Positions 8,553 to 17,399 are shown, counted from the first letter of the stretch. The stretch is 50,255 nucleotides of DNA from an uncultured Hyphomicrobiales bacterium (GCA_903839845.1 CAIMEA010000018.1:1-50255), one strand, 5' to 3'. The notes: a model not told the origin generated them from the letters alone. Numbers and translations are program-made.

Positions 8553-11141
8553 ATGGCTTTCCGCCGCTTTGTTATCGGTTTGGCCGCTGTCGCGGCGATC
8601 CTCACTTTGGCCGGTTGCGGCAAGGAGCCCGAGCCCGGCACGGTCCTCGACGAAGCGATGGCGAATGGCCGCGACGCCGACAGTTTCCCCGCCGCCAACG
8701 AAGATTATTTCGCCGACATGGACGGTGGCTACAAGCGCGCCAGCGATCCGTCCGTCGTGCTCACCGAAAACGAGGTGAAGGGCCGCAACAACTGGATCGT
8801 CTGGAGCGGTGGCAATGATCGCTTCTGGGACTACATGGCCAACAATACCTTCGGCGTCTTCGATCTGCTCAAGATCATTTCGTCGTCGCCGCGCATCGGC
8901 TACTGCGTCGGGCCGGACGGCAAGGACTATACGACGTCGGAGTTCGCCTCGCTGACCTTCGAGCAGTGCCAGGAAAAGATAAAGACCGACTCCAAATATT
9001 CCTGGTTCACGCCAAACCGCAGCAACCGTTTCAAATGGTACGGGCTGATTAACGAGCCCTGCTTCACGCAACCCACCAAGCCGGACAAATACGGCCTTTG
9101 GCTCGACATCCGCAACGGCACCGGGCCGGGTTGCGACAAGCCCGATCCCTATGCCGACGAAAAGAAGTATCCCGGCGTTAAATTCGGTTCGCGCGGCAAG
9201 AATATGCCGGTCGGCTCGTTCTATGGCGAGCCCACCGGTGTCGTCGGCCTGCGACTGTTTCCCAACCCGGCTTTCGACGAGAAAGCGGAAAAGAAATGGT
9301 TGGAGGCGATCAAGAAAAATCCCGACGCCTTTTATGCCGACAAGGAATTCTACAACAACAAGGACCTCGTGCGTCCCTATCGCGTCGGCATGTCCTGCGG
9401 CTTTTGCCATGTCGGGCCGGCGCCGACCAACGCGCCGAAGGATCCTGAAAATCCGCAATGGGCCAATCTTAATTCCAATCCCGGCGCGCAGTATTTCTGG
9501 GTCGACCGCATCTTCGTGTGGAATCCGGTCGATGTGAAATCGAACTTCATCTTCCAGCTGTTCCATACGTCGCAGCCCGGCGCGCTCGATACTTCTTTCG
9601 TGTCGACCGACAACATCAACAATCCGCGCACCATGAACGCGGTCTATAACGTGATGCCGCGACTCATCGCCGGTGAGGCCTGGAAAGAAAAGCTGGCCGG
9701 CGGCGGTCTCAACAACAAGCAATTCGACGACTACCCGCAGACCAAGGCGGCGACCAAAGACCTGACTCCGCCGGGCCTGTTCATCCCGAAGGAAACGGTG
9801 TTCACGCCGCGGGTTCTCAAGGACGGATCGGATTCGGTCGGCGCGCTGGGTGCGCTCAACCGCGTTTATCTCAACATCGGCCTGTTCAGCGAGGAATGGC
9901 TGCTGCACTTCAATCCGCTGGTCGGCGGCAAACGCATCACGCCGATTCCGATCGCCACCAACGAAAAGAACTCGTCCTACTGGAAGACGACCGAGAATCA
10001 GACCGCCGATCTGGCGCTGTTCTTCGTCAAGACCGCGCGGCCGGACAAACTCGCCGACACGCCGGAAGGCAAGGCCAATCCGCCGGACGCCGGCAGGCTC
10101 GACCAGGGCAAGACAATATTCGCGGAAAACTGCGCGCGTTGCCATTCGTCGAAGCAGCCGCCGAACGTCTGTCTGTTCGGGCAACCGTGCAAGGCCGGGC
10201 AGATCATCGAGAATACGGGCGCCTATTTCGACTGGATGCGCGCCGAGGTGAAGAAGCCGGATTTCCTCGACAATAATTTTCTGTCGACCGACCGCCGCGT
10301 CTCGATTCAGGAGATCGGCATCAATGCCTGTTCGCCGCTGGCGACCAATGCGATCCGCGACAATATCTGGGACAATTTCTCGTCCGAGACCTACAAGACG
10401 CTGCCGGCGACCGGCAAGGTCACGTTCTATAATCCGATCGATGGCACGCCGTTCGACTACGACATGCCGGGCGGCGGGCGTGGCTATGTGCGCCCCGCGT
10501 CTCTCGTGAGCGTGTGGTCGTCGGCGCCATTTCTGCAGAACAATTCGGTCGGCGATTTCAACGGCGACCCCAGCGTCGCCGGCCGGCTGAAAGCCTTCGA
10601 TCAGGCGATCGAGCAGATGTTGTGGCCGGAAAAACGCGCCAGGGATCCGATCATCGGCAACCAGGTGCCGGGGCCGAGCCATATCCTGCGCACCACCGCG
10701 ACCAGCTGGCTGAAAGTGCCGGCCGGCTATCTGCCGGGCGACCTTAGTTACTTCGCCGGCACCTGGGGCGCGTGGCTGCATTATCTGGCGCCCTGGCTGT
10801 TCACCACCGCCGGCGACCTCGAGATCGGACCGATCCCGAAGGGCACGCCGGTCAACCTGCTCGCCAATCTCAACCCGCTTTCGGAGAGCACCGACCCGAA
10901 AGATCGCATCGCGCACACCAAGAAATTGATCGATCTGGTGCTCAAGCTCAAACACGACCTCAAGTCGTTGCCGCCGAATGCGACCGACGCGCAGGCGACC
11001 GAGGTCTTCGTCAAGCGCGTGCCGGAATTGCTGTCGCTGAACAAGTGTCCCGACTTCATCGTCAACAAGGGACACTATTTCGGCAGCAATCTCGCCGACG
11101 GCGACAAGCGGGCGCTGATCGAGTTTCTCAAGACCATGTAA
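8553..11141 (+). CDS. Large two-haem c-type cytochrome lipoprotein
   Basis: 862 residues from the ATG at 8553, preceded by a G-rich site; the frame is open 18 codons further up, but the signal sequence begins here. MAFRRFVIGLAAVAAIL leads to a lipobox, LAGC, so the mature protein should be a lipid-anchored periplasmic protein. Two haem c sites are visible: CGFCH at residues 282-286 and CARCH at 527-531. The size is far above ordinary mono- or dihaem cytochromes. Conserved-looking stretches between the sites (for example NNPRTMNAVYNVMPRL) resemble nothing I can name with certainty; the dihaem peroxidase/RoxA-type oxygenase group is a possible comparison. Its neighbours, a membrane lipase and a GMC oxidoreductase 40 bp downstream, suggest that it accepts electrons from the GMC enzyme or acts on an oxidised lipid. 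Confidence 0.8.
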   Translation: MAFRRFVIGLAAVAAILTLAGCGKEPEPGTVLDEAMANGRDADSFPAANEDYFADMDGGYKRASDPSVVLTENEVKGRNNWIVWSGGNDRFWDYMANNTFGVFDLLKIISSSPRIGYCVGPDGKDYTTSEFASLTFEQCQEKIKTDSKYSWFTPNRSNRFKWYGLINEPCFTQPTKPDKYGLWLDIRNGTGPGCDKPDPYADEKKYPGVKFGSRGKNMPVGSFYGEPTGVVGLRLFPNPAFDEKAEKKWLEAIKKNPDAFYADKEFYNNKDLVRPYRVGMSCGFCHVGPAPTNAPKDPENPQWANLNSNPGAQYFWVDRIFVWNPVDVKSNFIFQLFHTSQPGALDTSFVSTDNINNPRTMNAVYNVMPRLIAGEAWKEKLAGGGLNNKQFDDYPQTKAATKDLTPPGLFIPKETVFTPRVLKDGSDSVGALGALNRVYLNIGLFSEEWLLHFNPLVGGKRITPIPIATNEKNSSYWKTTENQTADLALFFVKTARPDKLADTPEGKANPPDAGRLDQGKTIFAENCARCHSSKQPPNVCLFGQPCKAGQIIENTGAYFDWMRAEVKKPDFLDNNFLSTDRRVSIQEIGINACSPLATNAIRDNIWDNFSSETYKTLPATGKVTFYNPIDGTPFDYDMPGGGRGYVRPASLVSVWSSAPFLQNNSVGDFNGDPSVAGRLKAFDQAIEQMLWPEKRARDPIIGNQVPGPSHILRTTATSWLKVPAGYLPGDLSYFAGTWGAWLHYLAPWLFTTAGDLEIGPIPKGTPVNLLANLNPLSESTDPKDRIAHTKKLIDLVLKLKHDLKSLPPNATDAQATEVFVKRVPELLSLNKCPDFIVNKGHYFGSNLADGDKRALIEFLKTM

Positions 11142-11181
11142 GGCAGAACCGACACTCGGATAGGGTCGGGGGGAGAGGGCC

Positions 11182-14100
11182 GTGAACGCGCAATCACCTG
11201 GATACGACTATATCGTCGTCGGTTCCGGCGCTGGCGGCGGCGTCGTCGCCGCGCGTCTGGCCGAGGCCGGCCACACCGTGTTGCTGTTAGAGGCGGGCGG
11301 CGATCCGAAACTGCTGCAAGGCGACGGGCCGGTGAGCAAGGATCGGCTGCCGGCTGACTATGAAGTGCCGACCTTCCACCCGATGGCGTCGGAAAACGAG
11401 GCGATGAAGTGGGACTTCTTCGTCCGCCATTACGCCGACACCGTGCAGCAGGAGCGCGACGACAAATTCGTCAAGGCGAAGGACGGCGTCTTGTATCCGC
11501 GCGCCGGCACGCTCGGCGGCTGCACCGCGCACAACGCGATGATCATGATCTATCCCAACAACGAGGATTGGGACCACGTCGCGCAATTAATGGACGATCC
11601 GTCCTGGGGCGCCAAGCCGATGCGGCGCTATTTCCAGCGGCTGGAAAACTTCCATCATCGCTTCCTGATGCGGTGGCTGTATAAGTTGACCGGTCTCAAT
11701 CCGAGCCGGCACGGCTTTTCCGGCTGGCTGCAAACCGAGAAAGCAATTCCGAAAGCGGCGATCCGCGACCACGAACTGGTCGACATCATCACCAAATCGG
11801 TGTGGACGGTGGTCTGGGAATTGTCCGGCCTGTGGGAGCGCATCACCTGGTTCTTCAAGGGCAAGGGCGATCCCAACGACTGGCGGCTGGTCAAGAAGAA
11901 TGCCTTTGGCGTTCATTACCCGCCACTGACCACGCGCGGCCACGCCCGCAACGGCACGCGCGAATTCGTGCTCGACGTCGCGCGCCGCCATCCCGACCGG
12001 CTTAAAATCGAACTGAATGCGCTGGCGACAGAGGTGCTGTTCGACGAGCGCAATTGCGCCATCGGCGTCGCCTATCTCAAAGGCGCCAGGCTGTATCGCG
12101 CCGCCTACGATCCGTCGAAGACCGCCGGCACGGCGCAGAAGGCCTATGCCGCGCGCGAAGTCATCCTCTCGGGCGGCGCCTTCAACACGCCGCAACTTCT
12201 GATGCTGTCCGGCATCGGGCCGAAGGAGGAAATGGAAGCGCTCGGCATCAAGACGCGGGTCAATCTGCAGGGCGTCGGCAAGAATTTGCAGGATCGCTAC
12301 GAGGTCGGCGTCGTCAGCCGGCTGAAGCAGCCGTGGACCGTGCTGAAAGGCGCGACTTTCACCACCAGCGACCCGCAGTACAAGCACTGGAATCACTGGT
12401 GGCGCAAAGGCGTCTACACCACCAATGGCGCGGCGATCGCGGTCATCAACCGCTCGCAGGTGTCGCGGCCGGTGCCGGACCTGTTCATGTTCGCGCTGCT
12501 CGGCAAGTTCAGGGGCTATTTCCCTGGCTACTCCAAACTGATCGCCGACAATCTCGATGTGATGACCTGGTGCATTCTCAAGGCGCACACGGAAAATCAC
12601 GGCGGCACCGTCAAGCTGCGCACGAACGATCCGCTCGATCCGCCGGCGATCAACTTTCATTATTTCCAGGAGGGCACCGACAAGGACGGTGAGGATCTCG
12701 ACTCGGTCGTCGATGGCGTCAAGTTCGTGCGCACGTTGACCGCGCCGATCGCCGACCTGATCGCGGAAGAGCAAATTCCCGGCAAGGCGGTCCAGACCCG
12801 CGAGCAGATCGGCCAATTCGTCAAGGACAATGCCTGGGGCCATCACGCCTCCTGCACCTGCGCCATCGGCCCGCGCAGCGACCCGCTGGCCGTGCTCGAC
12901 TCGAACTTCCGCGTTTACGGCACCAGCAATCTGCGCGTCGTCGATGCGTCGGCGTTCCCGAAAATTCCCGGCATGTTCATCGTCTCGGCGGTTTACATGA
13001 TCGCCGAGAAGGCCGCCGACGCGATCCTGGCCGCGGCCGGCCACGGCAAACTGCCGAAATGCGTCTATGGCGAAGGCTTCTGGTGCAAGGTTCGCAACGC
13101 GCTGTGCTGTGTCGCCGGCTTTCTCGGCTGCATTGCGCATTTTCTGGCACCGGCCGCCAAGTCGCTGCTCGCCGTCATCGGCGGGGTCGTGGCGGCGCTG
13201 GTCGTCATCGTGCTGGCGAACTGGCTTTATTTCGAGGTGCCGCCGGTCAAGCCTGATAACGCCCGCGAGCAGGCGGCCATCGATGGTCTCGTCAAGCTCG
13301 CGGTCGCGCAGCAACAGGCGATCGACAAAACGCAAGGCGCGGCGGCTTCCGCCGCCAATGCCTGCGTCAAGGCCGATGTAACGGTCAATGCGTTTCTGTC
13401 GCCGCGGCTCAATGTCGGCGTTTTCGCCGGCACTCCCGGCGTCGAGAAGAAATACAAAGCGTGGGTGCGCTTCGCCAACGCGCGCGATACGCCGGGCGAC
13501 GACCGCACGCCCGACTTTCGCAGCATGGCGATTAAGCTGATTGGCGTCAGAGGCGAACGCAACGCGCTGCCGACCGACGAAGGCAATACGCAGGACCTGT
13601 TGTTCAACGGCCACGACGCTTTTTTCGCCGGAGACCCGAAGCAGCTTCTGGATTTCCATTCGGCCTGCGGGAAGGCCGGCGGCTGTGACGGGCTCAAAAA
13701 CCCTTTCGTCGCCTGGCACTACATCACCCATCCGCGGGGCGCCTATAATTTGTGGAAGGGCGACAAGGTCTATCCGACCTTGCAAAGCGTCGCCTGGTCG
13801 AGCGTAACGCCGTTCGCGCTGGGCGACTCGCAGGTGAAATACGCGGCGACGCCCTGCGACCAGCAGGCGCAATATGGCGGGCCGGGCGGTTCATTTTATT
13901 ATCTGCAGCAACGGTTGCAGGCGCGGCTCGATCCCGCCAACAACAATCACGTCTGCTTCGACCTGCAGGTGCAACTGCGCAACGATCCGCCGCATCAGCC
14001 GATCGACAACGCATTGGTGCGATGGCGCGGCGCGGTCACCGGCTGGCAAAAGGTCGCGCGTATCGACATCTACCCGCAGGGCTTTACGTCACCGGCGCAG

Positions 14101-14283
14101 CAGCAGTTCTGCGAGCGGCTCGCCTTCAATCCGTATCAGGGCCTGAAAGTTCACGCGCCGCTCGGCGGCATCAACCGGGCGCGCGGCGCCGTTCTGTCGG
14201 CCGCGCAGGATGTTCGTTTGCAGGCCAATGGCTGGAAGCGCTTTGCCGCCGGCGAAATTACCGGCGACGAGACCTTCAAATAG
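11182..14283 (+). CDS. GMC oxidoreductase - transmembrane helix - catalase-like fusion protein
   Basis: 1033 residues from a GTG with a GGGGGGAGAGGG leader. Residues 1 to about 620 form a GMC flavoprotein: Rossmann motif VVGSGAGGG (12-20), first GMC signature around LGGCTAHNAMIMIYPNN (about 110-127), second signature GGAFNTPQLLMLSGIGP (about 331-347), active-site pair His554-His555 in WGHHASCTC. A hydrophobic segment at about 659-684 (LLAVIGGVVAALVVIVLANW) should cross the membrane. Residues about 695-1033 match the catalase-like superfamily (YKAWVRFANAR, LFNGHDAFFAGD, and near the end LAFNPYQGLKVHAPLGG followed by INRARGAV). By my alignment from memory, the catalytic distal His of catalases is Ala722. 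The C-terminal GMC Asn/His is also not evident in FPKIPGMFIVSAVY. Flavin oxidation of an alcohol or sterol-like substrate is likely; the role of the second domain is open. Confidence 0.85.
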   Translation: MNAQSPGYDYIVVGSGAGGGVVAARLAEAGHTVLLLEAGGDPKLLQGDGPVSKDRLPADYEVPTFHPMASENEAMKWDFFVRHYADTVQQERDDKFVKAKDGVLYPRAGTLGGCTAHNAMIMIYPNNEDWDHVAQLMDDPSWGAKPMRRYFQRLENFHHRFLMRWLYKLTGLNPSRHGFSGWLQTEKAIPKAAIRDHELVDIITKSVWTVVWELSGLWERITWFFKGKGDPNDWRLVKKNAFGVHYPPLTTRGHARNGTREFVLDVARRHPDRLKIELNALATEVLFDERNCAIGVAYLKGARLYRAAYDPSKTAGTAQKAYAAREVILSGGAFNTPQLLMLSGIGPKEEMEALGIKTRVNLQGVGKNLQDRYEVGVVSRLKQPWTVLKGATFTTSDPQYKHWNHWWRKGVYTTNGAAIAVINRSQVSRPVPDLFMFALLGKFRGYFPGYSKLIADNLDVMTWCILKAHTENHGGTVKLRTNDPLDPPAINFHYFQEGTDKDGEDLDSVVDGVKFVRTLTAPIADLIAEEQIPGKAVQTREQIGQFVKDNAWGHHASCTCAIGPRSDPLAVLDSNFRVYGTSNLRVVDASAFPKIPGMFIVSAVYMIAEKAADAILAAAGHGKLPKCVYGEGFWCKVRNALCCVAGFLGCIAHFLAPAAKSLLAVIGGVVAALVVIVLANWLYFEVPPVKPDNAREQAAIDGLVKLAVAQQQAIDKTQGAAASAANACVKADVTVNAFLSPRLNVGVFAGTPGVEKKYKAWVRFANARDTPGDDRTPDFRSMAIKLIGVRGERNALPTDEGNTQDLLFNGHDAFFAGDPKQLLDFHSACGKAGGCDGLKNPFVAWHYITHPRGAYNLWKGDKVYPTLQSVAWSSVTPFALGDSQVKYAATPCDQQAQYGGPGGSFYYLQQRLQARLDPANNNHVCFDLQVQLRNDPPHQPIDNALVRWRGAVTGWQKVARIDIYPQGFTSPAQQQFCERLAFNPYQGLKVHAPLGGINRARGAVLSAAQDVRLQANGWKRFAAGEITGDETFK

Positions 14284-14304
14284 CGCGCACACGGCTTCCC
14301 GCCG

Positions 14305-14354
14305 CCAGAGCCCCGGGTTTGATGGAATCAAAGCCGGGGCTCTGGTCTTTTGTT
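14305..14354 (+). terminator. Rho-independent terminator after the GMC-catalase gene
   Basis: CCAGAGCCCCGG at 14305-14316 pairs perfectly with CCGGGGCTCTGG at 14334-14345, the stem is extended by TTTGAT/ATCAAA inside, and TCTTTTGTTT follows. It lies 21 bp after the stop codon and closes the three-gene set. Confidence 0.85.
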
Positions 14355-14358
14355 TGTA

Positions 14359-14402
14359 GCGTTTTCTTCACGCGAACCGGTATCCACTTCGCTCGAAAAC
14401 GC
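14359..14402. repeat. Dispersed short palindromic-ended repeat next to fixJ stop
   Basis: GCGTTTTC at 14359-14366 is inverted as GAAAACGC at 14395-14402, enclosing ACGCGAACCGGTATCC. From memory this sequence type occurs in many intergenic regions of Bradyrhizobium-like genomes. It abuts the fixJ stop codon. Confidence 0.55.
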
Positions 14403-14403
14403 G

Positions 14404-15027
14404 CTAGTCCATAATATCGGCCAGCATCGCCATGCGCACCAGATCGGACAGGCTGTTGGCCGCCATCTTGGTCATGACATTGGCGCGGTAGATTTCGACC
14501 GTACGCGGACTGATGCCGAGGTCGAAAGCAATTGATTTGTTGGCCTTGCCGGCGACCAGACCATCGAGCACCTGGCGTTCGCGGTTCGACAGTTCCGCCA
14601 GCTTCTCCGTAATCTCGCCAAGCTCGGCCTTGCGCTTGACGACGCCGGCATCGCGGTTGAGCGCGGCGCGCACCGCGGCGATCAACTGGTCGTCGTCGAA
14701 CGGTTTTTCCAGGAAATCGATCGCGCCAATTTTCATGGCCTCAACCGCCAGCGATATGTCGCCGTGCCCGGTAATGACGATCACCGGCAGTTCCGGGTTG
14801 GTGTCTTTCAGGCTGCGCAGCAGATCGATGCCGCTCATTCCCGGCATGCGCACATCGGTGATGACGCAGCCGTGCTCGACCCGTGGCAGGATGTCGAGAA
14901 AGGCCTTGGCGTGCTCGAAGCCGCGCACCGTCATCCCGGCCGTCTTCAGCAGGAATTCCAGCGACTGCCGCACGGCGTCGTCGTCATCGATCACATAAAT
15001 GATCGGCTCAGGCTGCATCGTCGACAT
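14404..15027 (-). CDS. fixJ: Two-component response regulator FixJ
   Basis: 207 residues, standard FixJ length. The receiver domain has the acidic pocket DDDD (14-17), phospho-acceptor Asp58 in [10 protein letters not shown] and Lys108 in LEKPF. The LuxR/FixJ-type helix-turn-helix follows at about 140-200 ([20 protein letters not shown], then [15 protein letters not shown]). Phosphorylated by FixL at low oxygen, it should activate fixK. The start overlaps the fixL 3' end by 20 bp, a translational coupling typical of fixLJ operons. The stop is followed by a dispersed repeat that separates it from the convergent GMC-catalase gene. Confidence 0.95.
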   Translation of the reverse strand: MSTMQPEPIIYVIDDDDAVRQSLEFLLKTAGMTVRGFEHAKAFLDILPRVEHGCVITDVRMPGMSGIDLLRSLKDTNPELPVIVITGHGDISLAVEAMKIGAIDFLEKPFDDDQLIAAVRAALNRDAGVVKRKAELGEITEKLAELSNRERQVLDGLVAGKANKSIAFDLGISPRTVEIYRANVMTKMAANSLSDLVRMAMLADIMD

Positions 15028-16513
15028 CCCCTTCCTCTACGGCGGCGAGCGTGAAATGGAAAGTCGTTCCGCCGCCGGGATTGGCTTTCGCCCAGATTCG
15101 CCCGCCATGCGCCTCGATAATGGTGCGGGAAATCGACAGGCCGACGCCCATGCCCTGTCGCTTGGTGGTGATGAATGGCTGGAATAGCTGCTCGGTGATT
15201 TCCGGGGCGATGCCGGAGCCGCTGTCGGAGACGCTGACGCGGATCTGACTGCCTCCGTCCGGAACCACTGCGATGGTTAGTTCGCGCACGGCTGCGCTCT
15301 CCATGGCGTCCATGGCGTTGCGGATCAGGTTGAGCAGCACCTGCTGAATCTGGACGCGGTCGGCTAGAACCAAATCGACGGTCGGGTCGAATTGAAACTG
15401 GACGCGAATGCGGCGGTCCTTGACGCCGACCAGCGCCAGCGCGCTTGCCTCTTCGACGAGCTTGATGATGTTTTCCACCCGCCGCTCGCTTTCGCCGCGC
15501 GAGACAAAGTCACGCAGGCGGCGGATGATCTGCCCGGCGCGCATGGCCTGATCGGCGGCTTTGCCGAGCGCGTCGTTTAATGTCGCCGATTTTTCATCGC
15601 CGGCGCCTTCGAGCATGCGCTGCGAACCCTTGAGATAATTCGAGATCGCCGCCAGCGGCTGGTTGAGTTCGTGCGCCAAAGTCGAGGCCATCTCGCCCAT
15701 CGCCGTCAGCCGTGAAATGTGCACCAGTTCGGACTGCAATTCCTGCAACCGCGCTTCGGTCTGTTGCCGTTCGGTCAGGTCGCGAATAAAGCCGGTGAAA
15801 AAACGCTGTGTGCCGGATTTCATCTCGCCGACCGCCAGTTCCATCGGAAAGGTCGAGCCGTTCATGCGCTTGCCGACGACGACGCGGCCGATGCCGATGA
15901 TGCGGCGTTCGCCTGTGGACATATAGCGGTTCAGGTAGCCATCGTGGTTTTCGCGATAGGGCTCCGGCATCAGAATTCGCACGTTCTGCCCGATCGCCTT
16001 GCTGGCGGGACAGCCGAACAGCCGCTCGGCGGCCGAACTGAATGACTGGATGATGCCGTGATCGTCGATGACGATCATCGCTTCCGGGACGGTATCGAGA
16101 ATCGATTGCAAATGCGCTTCGCGCGCCAGGGCATTGCGGGTCATGATTTTGGCGCGCATCTGACTTCGGTGTACCTGTTCGCCGCCCCAGGAGACGCCGA
16201 TGGCCAGCACCAGAAAAGTGGCCCCGCTGACGATTGACACCGTGGAAAAGTCGGCGAGGTCGGGCGTCAGCGCATAGGCGGCGGCAAGGCTGAGGGCGGT
16301 TGCCAGCAGCCCGGGCCCGCGACCGCCGATTCCGGCGGCGATCAAAACCGGCGGCAGAAAATAGAGAAACAGCGAGTCGGTATGCAGAATCGGCAACAGC
16401 AGCGCCCGCGCCGCCAGCGCCAGCGCCACGGCGGTCGGCGCCGCGCCGTAGCGCCACAATTGGTGACCCTCGTCCTTGGCAAAAACCCTAGATGAATCAA
16501 TGGTATATGGCAT
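15008..16513 (-). CDS. fixL: Oxygen-sensing haem PAS histidine kinase FixL
   Basis: 501 residues. Residues about 24-110 contain four hydrophobic segments, so it is a membrane-bound FixL like that of Sinorhizobium. The PAS domain (about 135-250) has the FixL haem pocket: axial His190 in [10 protein letters not shown], Arg196, and IIGIGR ending at Arg210, matching His200, Arg206 and Arg220 of Bradyrhizobium FixL. The phospho-accepting His281 is in [11 protein letters not shown], and the ATPase domain has [10 protein letters not shown] and [10 protein letters not shown]. Oxygen release from the haem switches the kinase on, and the phosphate passes to FixJ. The gene is divergent from fixK across 147 bp. 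Confidence 0.95.
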   Translation of the reverse strand: MPYTIDSSRVFAKDEGHQLWRYGAAPTAVALALAARALLLPILHTDSLFLYFLPPVLIAAGIGGRGPGLLATALSLAAAYALTPDLADFSTVSIVSGATFLVLAIGVSWGGEQVHRSQMRAKIMTRNALAREAHLQSILDTVPEAMIVIDDHGIIQSFSSAAERLFGCPASKAIGQNVRILMPEPYRENHDGYLNRYMSTGERRIIGIGRVVVGKRMNGSTFPMELAVGEMKSGTQRFFTGFIRDLTERQQTEARLQELQSELVHISRLTAMGEMASTLAHELNQPLAAISNYLKGSQRMLEGAGDEKSATLNDALGKAADQAMRAGQIIRRLRDFVSRGESERRVENIIKLVEEASALALVGVKDRRIRVQFQFDPTVDLVLADRVQIQQVLLNLIRNAMDAMESAAVRELTIAVVPDGGSQIRVSVSDSGSGIAPEITEQLFQPFITTKRQGMGVGLSISRTIIEAHGGRIWAKANPGGGTTFHFTLAAVEEGDVDDAA

Positions 16514-16567
16514 GAGCCCGAAGGGTGCGAGGCGGCTGGCGGGCGCGCCCGGGCACGAACCCGGCCG

Positions 16568-16588
16568 CCTATGGGAAACTACCTATGG
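16568..16588 (+). promoter_or_regulatory. Direct repeat CCTATGG-N7-CCTATGG in the fixL-fixK intergenic region; possible FixJ site
   Basis: CCTATGG at 16568-16574 recurs at 16582-16588 with a 14-bp period, ending 72 bp before the fixK ATG. On the minus strand the spacer reads TAGGTAGTTTCCCATA, which looks like the FixJ-binding site of the Sinorhizobium fixK promoter as I remember it. FixJ activation of fixK is established in rhizobia; the site assignment is inference. Confidence 0.4.
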
Positions 16589-16660
16589 TGATTATCTGAA
16601 TTTCGACAGCCTGACGCCAGCGGTATCGAAGACCATCGAATTCATCGAGGGCCAAGCGTC

Positions 16661-17347
16661 ATGCACACCCAGTCCCTGACCCACCGCAATTCCTACCCGC
16701 TGCCGACCGCTCGCGTCGCGCGCAACGTCCCGCCGCCGGCCTTGCTCGGCGAATCGATCGAACTGATGGGCGCGGCCATGCCCTTCGCCCGCAACGGCGA
16801 AATCTACGGCGAGAACGAGCCGGCCGAATATCTCTACAAGGTCATCAGCGGCGCGGTGCGCACTTACAAGGTGCTGAACGACGGCCGCCGCCAGATCGGC
16901 GCCTTCTACCTGCCGGGCGATATTTTCGGTCTTGAAATCGGCGAGGTGCATTCCTTCTCGGCAGAGGCGATCGTCGAATGCAAGGTGATGCTGATCAAGC
17001 GCAGCAGCGTGGTCGCGCTCGCCGGACGCAGCCATGACGTCGCCAACCAGCTCTGGACCATGACGGCGAAGGAATTGCAGCGCGCGCAGGCGCACATCAT
17101 GCTGCTGATCAAGACCGCGCAGGAGCGCGTCGCCGGCTTCCTGCTCGAGATGGCATCGCGCGCCCCGGCCGGCAACACCGTCGAACTGCCGATGTCGCGT
17201 CAGGATATCGCCGATTATCTCGGCCTAACCATCGAAACCGTGTCGCGCACGCTGACGCAGCTGGAAAATTCGGCGGCGATTTCGGTGCCGAGTTCGCGCC
17301 GTATCGTGCTGCGCAACCAGGCCGCGCTCAACCGCTTGAACGCCTGA
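16661..17347 (+). CDS. fixK: Crp/Fnr-family transcriptional regulator FixK
   Basis: 228 residues. The cyclic-nucleotide-like beta-barrel (about 30-140) includes YLYKVISGAVRTYKVLNDG and FYLPGDIFGLEIGE. The C-terminal winged helix has RQDIADYLGLTIETVSRTLT with the Glu-Ser-Arg recognition triplet of FNR/FixK, predicting binding to TTGA-N6-TCAA. Only one Cys is present (in ECKVMLIK), so it cannot carry an FNR-type Fe-S cluster; this is the FixK2-type arrangement where oxygen sensing is delegated to FixLJ. It is divergent from fixL. Matching boxes lie before several genes between 19 and 33 kb. A terminator follows at 17400. Confidence 0.93.
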   Translation: MHTQSLTHRNSYPLPTARVARNVPPPALLGESIELMGAAMPFARNGEIYGENEPAEYLYKVISGAVRTYKVLNDGRRQIGAFYLPGDIFGLEIGEVHSFSAEAIVECKVMLIKRSSVVALAGRSHDVANQLWTMTAKELQRAQAHIMLLIKTAQERVAGFLLEMASRAPAGNTVELPMSRQDIADYLGLTIETVSRTLTQLENSAAISVPSSRRIVLRNQAALNRLNA

Positions 17348-17399
17348 TTTTGGAGTTCTACGCCTGACGTCGTTCTTCCCCGACGTTTTTGGTGAACCT

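Noticed and set aside
8304-11075. Long open frame (923 codons) on the minus strand opposite the cytochrome c gene
   Set aside because: It is the antisense of a gene with signal peptide, lipobox and two CxxCH sites. Its translation is rich in Arg, Ala and Gly, has no recognisable domain, and owes its length to GC-rich codon bias.
11587-13872. Long open frame (761 codons) on the minus strand opposite the GMC-catalase gene
   Set aside because: Antisense shadow of conserved GMC motifs; low-complexity Arg-rich translation with no family features.
14319-14331. TTGA-N5-TCAA resembling a FixK box
   Set aside because: The spacer is 5 bp, not 6, and the sequence is the inner stem of the terminator after the GMC-catalase gene.
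14359-14402. Small RNA or terminator for fixJ
   Set aside because: Only the ends are inverted and no U-run follows; the sequence fits a dispersed repeat better.
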